Assembly: GCA_963575745.1 (NCBI GenBank)
Contig: CAUYUJ010004558.1
Span: 465,291-485,290 of the forward strand
Direction of reading: 5' to 3'
Source of the DNA: Prorocentrum cordatum
Taxonomy: Eukaryota > Sar > Dinophyceae > Prorocentrales > Prorocentraceae
DNA: 20,000 nucleotides
Shown: piece by piece, positions 15,460 to 20,000 of the stretch
Numbering within the stretch: position 1 is the stretch's first letter
How the letters are laid out: each line of letters opens with the position of its first letter
The notes under the pieces: model-generated
Told to the model about the DNA's origin: nothing
Seen by the model: only the letters and a program-made list of their open reading frames with translations
Database searches by the model: none
Made by a program: the position numbers and the translations under genes

Positions 15460-16060
15460 AGCTGCACCTCGCGCGTGGGCAGTCAGGGTTAAATCACCGG
15501 CGAGGGCTAACAGCGGCCGCGAAGCTACCGCATTCGTCGAAGCTGCCACGTTCGGAGTGCCTCGCCCCGCCGCCCCCCCCCCCCAGCTGCACATCGCGTG
15601 CGGACAGTCTGGGCTCGGTATCTTGCGAGGGCGTCTTGCGGCCGCGAAGCTGCCGCGTTCGGGGCGCATCGCCCCCCTCCCACCCCCAGCTGCACATCGC
15701 GCGCTGGCAGTCAGGGCTGAGTCTCCTGCGAGAACTCCCCGCGGCCGCGAAGCTGCCGCGTTCGGGGCACCCCGCCCCCCCAACGCACACACACACACAC
15801 ACAATCGCACGCACGCACGCACAGCTGCACATCGCGCTTCTTGTGGCCGCGAGGCTGCCGCGTTCGGGGCGCCTTGGGTTCCCCCCCAGCTGCGCGTCGC
15901 GCGCGGACGGCCCAGGCCTGGGTATCTTTCGGGGGCTTCTTGCGGCCGCGAAGCCGCCTCGTTCGGGCCACTTCGCCCCCCCCGCCCCCGCCCAGCTGCA
16001 CATCGCACGCGGATGTTCAGGGTTGGGCCTGTGAGGGCTGCTGGTGGCCGCGTCCGCAGT
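15460..16060 (+). repeat. Tandem array of six units (65-135 bp) with GCGGCCGC cores
   Basis: Units start at AGCTGC(A/G)C: 15460, 15585, 15688, 15823, 15888 and 15994, spacings 125, 103, 135, 65 and 106. A typical unit reads AGCTGCACATCGCG, CAGTCNGGGCT, TCTTGCGAGGGC, TTGCGGCCGCGAAGCTGCC, GCGTTCGGGGCG, then a C-rich end. Unit 3 gained a CA/GCAC microsatellite (15786-15822) and unit 4 lost its middle. Minus-strand frames give a repeated peptide with PERGSFAAA and MCSWG; three frames are open, so coding is doubtful. Confidence 0.85.
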
Positions 16061-16310
16061 GGATCGCGCACGGTCCTGCGGGGCAGAGCCCGCTCGACGT
16101 GCGCCTCCCTCGGATGCGGCTCAAAGAGGGTGGTTGCCGCTGCCCCGCGACCGCCCCTGGCGGTCGCCTCGCCGAGCTCCCTGAGCGCTCGGCCCGCTAG
16201 CTCGGAGACCTGCAGGCGGCAGCTGGTTCTTCCCCCTCGCCCTCGTTTGCCTGCTCCTCGTTGTCGACTGTATCCCCCGTGCCCTTTTCCACCTCCACCT
16301 CGCCCCCTAT
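16061..16310. other. Spacer with a 9-bp hairpin
   Basis: No gene seen. GCGACCGCC-CCT-GGCGGTCGC (16147-16167) is a perfect 9-bp stem with a 3-nt loop. Confidence 0.5.
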
Positions 16311-16741
16311 GCTCCTCCTCCTTCTCCTCCTCCTTCTCCTCCTCCTTCTCCTCATCCTGCTCCTCCTTCTGATCATCCTGCTCCTCCTGAGTCCTCCTGC
16401 TCCTCCTCCTCCTCCTCCTCCTCGTCCTCCTCCTCCTCCTTTTCCTGCTCCTCCTCCTGCTCCTCCTCCTGCTCCTCCTCCTCCTCATGTTCCTCCTCCT
16501 TGTCCTCCTCCCCCTCCTCCTCCTCCTCCTCCTCCTCGTCCTCCGTCCCTCCTCCTCCTCCTCCTCCTCCTCCTCCTCCTCCTCCTTGTCCTCCTTCTCC
16601 TCCTCCTCCTCCCTCCTCCTCCTCCTCCTCCTCCTCCTCCTCCTTCTGCCTCCTCCACCTCCTCAGCTTTTTCCTCCTCCTCCTCTTCCTCCTCCTCCTG
16701 CTCCTCCTCCTTCTCCTTCTCCTCCTCCTGCTCCCTCTCCA
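16311..16741 (+). repeat. (CTC)n tract, 430 bp, with CTG, CTT and CAT variants
   Basis: The longest microsatellite here; imperfect CTC with repeated TTCTCCTCC and CTGCTCCTC sub-blocks. It ends about 110 bp before the LINE C start codon. The long frame beginning at 16261 is repeat until about 16741. Confidence 0.95.
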
Positions 16742-16854
16742 GCCACGTGGGCTTAGCCAGGAGTGGGCCGTGGCCGCGCCGCGCGCGGGCGCGCTATGGC
16801 CAGCACGCCCTGGAACCAACGTGGGCCTCCACCCCCCACCGCCCGCACCCCGCC

Positions 16855-17805
16855 ATGAGGACTGGCGGGAACGACGCGCTGCGGCCGCTGACGGCGATGC
16901 GCGTCGCCAGGATCATCACGCTCATTGTGCTGAATGCAATGCGCGTGGTGGTCTGGAACCCGCTGAGCCTCGCGGGCCGCGACAGAGAACTTGATATTAC
17001 TTACGAGTACAACACGGCCGACGCCATCATCCTGATCGGCACACAACGCCAGTGCAAGTCGGAGACACCATACACTGTAGAGGACCCCCCCCATTTCAGA
17101 GCAGTGCACTTTGGCTGGAACAAGAAGGCTCGTCTCTGCAACAAGTCCTGCGACATCGCTATCTTCCTCAACAAGGCCACGACCAGGACGAAGCAGATCA
17201 TACGCATATGGACACCATCGACAGCTGTACAAGGCAGAGTGGGCGCCCTTCGCCTGCGCAGCAAGACTTGTGGCATAAAACGCATCGGCCTGGATTTCTG
17301 CCCGAGGAGCCGAGACGGACGAGAGCAGCATCGGACCGAGAACACCACCAACGCAATTGACGAATTCGGATCATCACTCCTTGCCTCGCGCCCAGCACGT
17401 ACAGTACCGATTATAGGCGTGGGCGCGAATGACGGCATTGGCATAGTGAACACGGCAGCGGGGCCGCAGCATGTAGAAAGTGAGAGTGGGGGCCCCCGCG
17501 CAAGACAGCTGGAGCATCACGCAGGGTCGAAGCTGAGGAACCTGGCTGAGAGCAATGGCATGGTCTTCATGGGCGCCTTCTACCCAAGTGGACCCAGTTA
17601 CGGCGCGGCCTACAGGGGCAAGCAGCACGTGTCCTGGATCGACCACATCCTGATCCCCAACGACATGAGAGGGCGGATCACCAAGTTCGGCCAGGCGTAT
17701 CGCTCAACCCGAAGACTGCAAGCAATACCAGACGCACGACCACGGGATCACATGGCCTTCATGGTGGACCTCGGCTATCGAGAGAGCGCGCCGACACTAC
17801 GATGA
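16855..17805 (+). pseudogene. LINE C endonuclease-fold domain
   Basis: About 316 residues from the ATG at 16855, the first Met after the microsatellite and just before recognisable sequence. Motifs: VVVWNPLSLAGRDREL (16948-16995), ADAIILIGTQRQCK (about 17020-17058), GIKRIGLDFCPRS (about 17272-17310), VPIIGVGANDGIGI (about 17407-17448), WIDHILIPNDMRGRI (17635-17680) and RPRDHMAFMVDL (about 17737-17772). The layout matches the endonuclease/exonuclease/phosphatase fold of LINEs, but GTQ stands where the catalytic Glu is usual, AND replaces D-F-N-D and R replaces S before DH. Activity is uncertain; the altered sites may be a trait of the lineage. A TGA ends it, but the same frame continues. Confidence 0.7.
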
Positions 17806-19475
17806 GACTGTGTGAAGATGGACGAGGCCTTGAGGAACGAGCAGAAAGCCTCACCGCTCCGCGAGAAGATCGAGCATGATATCGGCAACTACATTGCGGA
17901 GGCGGGCTACAACGACATGTATGGCATGATGGCTGCGCACCACGCAATGGAAGGAGCATGGAAGGACCCAGTGCGCCTACTACAACAAGCAGGACAAGAG
18001 ATGTTCAAGGCGACACCGAAGGCCATGCCGCAATAATATCAGGACCGCGCTGCCGAAATGGTTCGACTACTACGACAACGAGGAGAAGCACGTGAAGCTA
18101 TGACGGACGAACCTGAGTCAGCACTGCGTCTCCATCGGATCATGAGCCAATGCAAGAGTATAAGGAAGCGGCTACGCGAACAGAGAGAACAGCAGCTAGG
18201 CGATGAACCCGAGGGAGCACACCGTCGTGGGCAAGCTCAAGAGGAGCGGCGCATTTGCAGGCTAATTGCGGGAGGGGGTACCGGACCCAGACGACGCAAC
18301 ATCAGGATGATTGCAGCTTGCACCCCGACCGTGGACCAGTGGAAGGCAGACATGGGGAAGCCTGCGAAGGACGGGGGCATGAGCGCCCATTCGATCAGCG
18401 AGGGCGACTTCATCAACAACGCCAGCGAACATGACCAAGTACAACAAGCACGTCTTCTACGGCACGACGACGCTCACGTGCGACATCCCCGGTACGATCC
18501 TGGAGGCCACATTCCTTGGCACTGCCTCCACCTGCAGTGGTATTTTCTGCCTGAAGTGGAAGCGAGGTGTGCTGCTGCACGCAGAGGATGGTACCACCTG
18601 GAAAAGTTCTGGACGGAATGCAAGCAGTGGAAGATCGAGAAGATAACGTTCAGGGGCATGGCGCTTGGAGCCGCTGCCTCTGGGCGCACGGGACAGGTCC
18701 TCAGCGAGGCCCAGACAGACAAGCTTGATCGACAGTGTCGCAAGTTCGGACGAGCATTGCTGAATGGAGTGGCCTTGCGACTACAAGCCGATGACGGCAA
18801 TGGAGGCGCACCTGAGGTTATACGAACACCAGCGCATCAGACATGGCTGCGTCTAGGAATGGCACCGACCGCAGTGCAACTACGAGTGCAACGGCCGAAG
18901 GAGTGGCAAGCGATCACGCGGAGGCCTCAATGGCACAAGCAGCAGTTGGCGGCAGTCTTCGGCGACCTGGAGCTGGAGATGCCGAGAGAGTCGGAGTGCG
19001 CCTGGTTTCCTGCGGAGGCGATGGCACCAACGAGCGCAGCGAGGTCTTACCCTTGGGCGGCACAGTTCAAGGAAGACATCGACTACAACGCGGCCTTCAA
19101 CCTGCTCGATGTTAGGCAGTTTCGCAGCGAGTGGCTCACGCGGATGCGGGATGCACCACCACCGCCCAAGCAACAATTACTGGAACAAGGGGGTCGTGCT
19201 GACGGCGACTCTGAGCGCGAGCTGCGCAACGCGGACGGTTTGACGCGTCGGAGGCGCTTCATCACAAAACGGGATCTGCCCCTACATCGGCGCCAGGCGG
19301 AGCGAGGGCAGCACGGGGGGCAGAGGGCGACAGAACGGATGACGATAACGAACCGATGCGTGGCATGTATGAGCACGTTGAAAGATAGAGAGACGGCAGT
19401 TCGACACCTACAGCACGCCTACGAGCAGGGACGACGCTGCGTCGACGCCCCTCCCTTCAACCACCCCCTGAATGC

Positions 19476-19541
<66 letters not shown>

Positions 19542-19672
19542 GTGTCCCATTTGCCCCGATCTGGAGTCATTTGAAGGGCTCGATGAGCTGCAAGCGCATT
19601 TGGCCACGCACCTCCCACAGCCCCCGCCAGAGTTTAAGCGGGACCTGCCCCCGCTTCAGCAAAGGCGCCACG
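17806..19672 (+). pseudogene. LINE C linker, post-RT domain and two C2H2 fingers
   Basis: In frame with the endonuclease after the TGA; a TAA at 18034-18036 interrupts PKAMPQ/YQDRAAEM. A charged helical linker (18058-18260) leads to a block with TVDQWKADMGKP (about 18330-18365). From about 18700 comes the post-RT domain: DKLDRQCRKFGRALLNG, HQTWLRLGMAPTAVQLRVQRPKEWQ, WHKQQLAAVFGDLELE, then PWAAQFKEDI. Finger 1 spans 19357-19416 (C-x2-C-x12-H-x2-H) and finger 2 19543-19611 (C-x2-C-x14-H-x3-H), split by an in-frame GA tract. The parallel with LINE A (KRLDVFVASLGRKLL, ELRVRRLKWYQELV, NPWARQF, fingers) is clear by eye. The frame formally runs to 19791, but after about 19660 frame 2 holds the better coding. 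Confidence 0.7.
19479..19538 (+). repeat. (AG)30 tract between the LINE C fingers
   Basis: A perfect dinucleotide run of 60 bp preceded by GATAG. It encodes Arg-Glu repeats and keeps finger 2 in frame with finger 1. Confidence 0.95.
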
Positions 19673-20000
19673 GGGGGCCTCTTCGGCCAGATCCCCGAGG
19701 ACGCCAAGGACGCCGGCGTGCTGGCGCAGAGGGAGCGCACGCGAGGAGGCGACAAGGACCACGACGACAGGCGCAAGACACGCGGACATAAGCAGAACAA
19801 CCGAGTGCTCGGGCAAGAGGAGATCGACAACCTGGGAAAGATGGACGTCGAGCAGCCCCGCACCCTCGCCCCCGTCTTGACCAAGATGGTGCGCAACCTG
19901 GCGATGAGGACGAGGCAGGTGGAGGCCGCCACCCAAGCGACCCCCATCATCGGCGCAAACACGGAGCCCGCGGCGCGTGCAAGGGCGCACGTGAAGGCAT
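19649..20000 (+). pseudogene. Second copy of the LINE-associated domain, partial at the window edge
   Basis: Frame 2, open to the window end: PRFSKGATGGLFGQIPEDAK, a basic stretch (RGGDKDHDDRRKTRGHKQNN), then MDVEQPRTLAPVLTKM, VRNLAMRTRQVEAATQATPI and PAARARAHVKA. The last part aligns by eye with the N-terminal third of the ORF at 1180-1854 (DNLALRLLAVISQLTLKHAL, EIRELQAATFLVILMP, SAPAAQAMKSA): the leucines, the R-x-V/L-x-AAT block and the spacing agree. It starts about 40-70 bp after the last LINE C finger and in a different frame, so it may be the C-terminus of the same polyprotein after an indel, or a separate ORF. Function unknown. Labelled a pseudogene because of its frame relative to the LINE; it could be intact. 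Confidence 0.5.

Larger units (their letters stand above)
16855..20000 (+). mobile_element. LINE C: non-LTR retroelement copy apparently lacking the RT palm
   Basis: A single frame (frame 1) runs from the ATG at 16855 to beyond 19611 with only two stops (TGA 17803-17805, TAA 18034-18036). It carries an endonuclease-type domain, a linker, a post-RT domain and two C2H2 fingers, and is followed in another frame by a domain shared with 1180-1854. RT motifs such as QG-x2-P-x-S and Y/FADD are not seen, though they would be expected between 18100 and 18660. No 5' ORF and no target-site duplication are seen, so the copy is probably 5'-truncated or internally deleted. The right end lies outside the window. 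Confidence 0.7.

Noticed and set aside
14775-16034. A 419-codon frame with poly-Thr
   Set aside because: It crosses the G-rich block, the ACC tract and a tandem array; composition alone keeps it open.
16261-16741. Long N-terminal extension of the LINE C protein
   Set aside because: It is the translated CTC microsatellite; the first Met next to recognisable sequence is at 16855.
18787-18801. QADDG as an RT catalytic ADD motif in LINE C
   Set aside because: It lies after the post-RT DKLDRQC block and lacks the hydrophobic setting of motif C; it corresponds to the LPDGTV region of LINE A.

Overview
The window reads as nuclear DNA from a dinoflagellate. The best single clue is a complete 22-nt match to the dinoflagellate spliced leader at 2534-2555. 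It is not followed by the GT donor expected in a spliced-leader RNA gene, so it looks like a leader that returned to the genome through reverse transcription. High GC, long trinucleotide tracts and several decayed non-LTR (LINE-type) retroelements of at least two lineages fit the same picture. I see no intact host protein gene, rRNA, tRNA or CRISPR array. Species cannot be fixed from the sequence alone.

Layout, all elements on the + strand. (1) 1-1854: the 3' end of LINE A (post-RT domain and C2H2 fingers), followed by a separate reading frame with a VCKVKKAF motif and one in-frame TAG. (2) 2534-about 8415: LINE B, close to full length but broken by frameshifts. In order it has a spliced leader, a leader region with a 2 x 39-bp repeat, an Arg-rich N-terminus, a coiled-coil/nucleic-acid-binding part, an APE-type endonuclease, a reverse transcriptase split by a 200-bp GA microsatellite, and a C-terminal zinc-knuckle domain. 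(3) 8466-16741: a gene-poor stretch of trinucleotide tracts, three different degenerate tandem arrays (units of about 82, 72-81 and 65-135 bp), GC- and G-rich blocks and a perfect 15-bp hairpin. (4) 16855-20000: LINE C, one long frame with only two internal stops, holding an endonuclease, a post-RT domain and C2H2 fingers but no visible RT palm. It is followed by a second, partial copy of the domain that follows LINE A.

These genes do not form an operon or pathway. They are successive insertions of retroelements and their later decay. Two observations stand out: a LINE copy that begins with the spliced leader next to a possible target-site duplication, and the repeated order 'post-RT domain, C2H2 fingers, then the CKVKKAF/L-AAT domain' in LINEs A and C, which suggests an undescribed accessory domain of this LINE lineage. 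Family assignments rest on motif recognition only; no search was run.
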